Of a stretch of 5,276 nucleotides of DNA, positions 5,031 to 5,276 are shown in pieces; the stretch's first letter is position 1; every line of letters starts with the position of its first letter. The notes beneath the pieces are model-generated. The model was given only the letters and a program-made list of their open reading frames with translations, was not told where the DNA came from and searched no databases. This DNA is from Pseudomonadota bacterium (GTDB taxonomy: Bacteria > Pseudomonadota > Alphaproteobacteria > UBA2136 > UBA6156), in contig RFNJ01000113.1 in NCBI GenBank assembly GCA_009927255.1, positions 1 through 5,276 of the forward strand, given 5' to 3'. A program made the translations under genes and the position numbers.

Positions 5031-5276
5031 TATCCACGGCCAAATCCCCAAAACCACCACCCCCGCCACCGCAAAGCCTAGCACCAGCAACAAGCCAAAA
5101 TCCTCCACCACCGGCTTGGCCCCCGCTTCGGGCAATTCAAAAAACATCACTTTCACCAACCACAGGCAATAAAACAACGCAATCACACTCGCCACCACCC
5201 CCACCAAGGCTAACGCCGGATACCCCGCCCCCACCACCGCCGCCAACACCCCAAACTTCGCCATAAACCCTGCCAG
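5010..5276 (-). CDS. nuoN: NADH-quinone oxidoreductase subunit N, C-terminal part
   Basis: The last 88 residues of NuoN, with the gene continuing past the right edge of the window. NuoN is one of the antiporter-like membrane subunits of respiratory complex I in the inner membrane and carries one of the proton pathways. The visible part opens with LAGFMAKFGVL, the conserved stretch found as LAGFxGKFxxF in NuoN. A long hydrophobic segment with YPALALVGVVASVIALFY follows, then LVKVMFFELPEA, which matches the typical RIVKVMYFD region. The final membrane helix (GLLLVLGFAVAGVVVLGIWP) ends at GMVY with a TAG stop. Reading through the edge is open and in frame, so the truncation is only the window limit. 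It normally ends the nuo operon, and here the next gene is the unrelated Nudix-like one rather than birA. Confidence 0.92.
   Translation of the reverse strand: MAGFMAKFGVLAAVVGAGYPALALVGVVASVIALFYCLWLVKVMFFELPEAGAKPVVEDFGLLLVLGFAVAGVVVLGIWPWILTGMVY

Noticed and set aside
4976..5266. Plus-strand Pro-rich frame opposite nuoN
   Set aside because: Almost pure Pro/Ser/Thr translation from C-rich sequence. The other strand encodes conserved NuoN residues.

Overview
The window looks like chromosomal DNA from an alphaproteobacterium of moderately high GC. The anchors are three minus-strand genes in the order nuoN, birA, rnj. That order (last subunit gene of the respiratory complex I operon, then biotin ligase, then ribonuclease J) is a recurrent alphaproteobacterial arrangement. 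The species cannot be named from the sequence.

Layout, left to right. (1) Positions 1-370 hold a small plus-strand transcription unit: a 51-codon gene with a strong Shine-Dalgarno and very strong C-ending codon bias, closed by a clean intrinsic terminator. It converges on rnj and I do not recognise its product. (2) 446-2161 (minus) is a complete RNase J with all metallo-beta-lactamase and beta-CASP motifs. (3) 2162-2390 is a 229-base gap holding a long near-palindrome and two smaller hairpins, which sit in the rnj 5' leader if transcription comes from upstream. (4) 2391-3167 (minus) is a monofunctional BirA interrupted by an 8-bp tandem repeat that encodes an octapeptide duplicated in the protein. 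(5) 3262-4236 (plus) is an orphan 324-residue protein rich in Pro, Thr and Gln. (6) 4302-4925 (minus) is a 207-residue protein with a Nudix-like signature. A strong hairpin terminator lies between these two convergent genes. (7) 5010-5276 (minus) is the C-terminal 88 residues of NuoN, running off the right edge.

The household genes belong to the cell's core: NuoN is a proton-pumping membrane subunit of NADH:quinone oxidoreductase, BirA charges acetyl-CoA carboxylase (and other carboxylases) with biotin, and RNase J degrades and matures RNA. The pair at 3262-4925 looks like cargo placed between nuoN and birA, splitting what is often a contiguous same-strand run. coaX, often found between birA and rnj in relatives, is absent; the structured gap is there instead.

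The plus strand is conspicuously C-rich over G across most of the window whichever strand is coding, consistent with a replication-strand bias. The points most worth a second look are the 51-codon gene, the octamer array inside birA, the nuoN-birA insertion and the structured rnj leader. No RNA genes, CRISPR arrays, transposases or attachment sites were seen.
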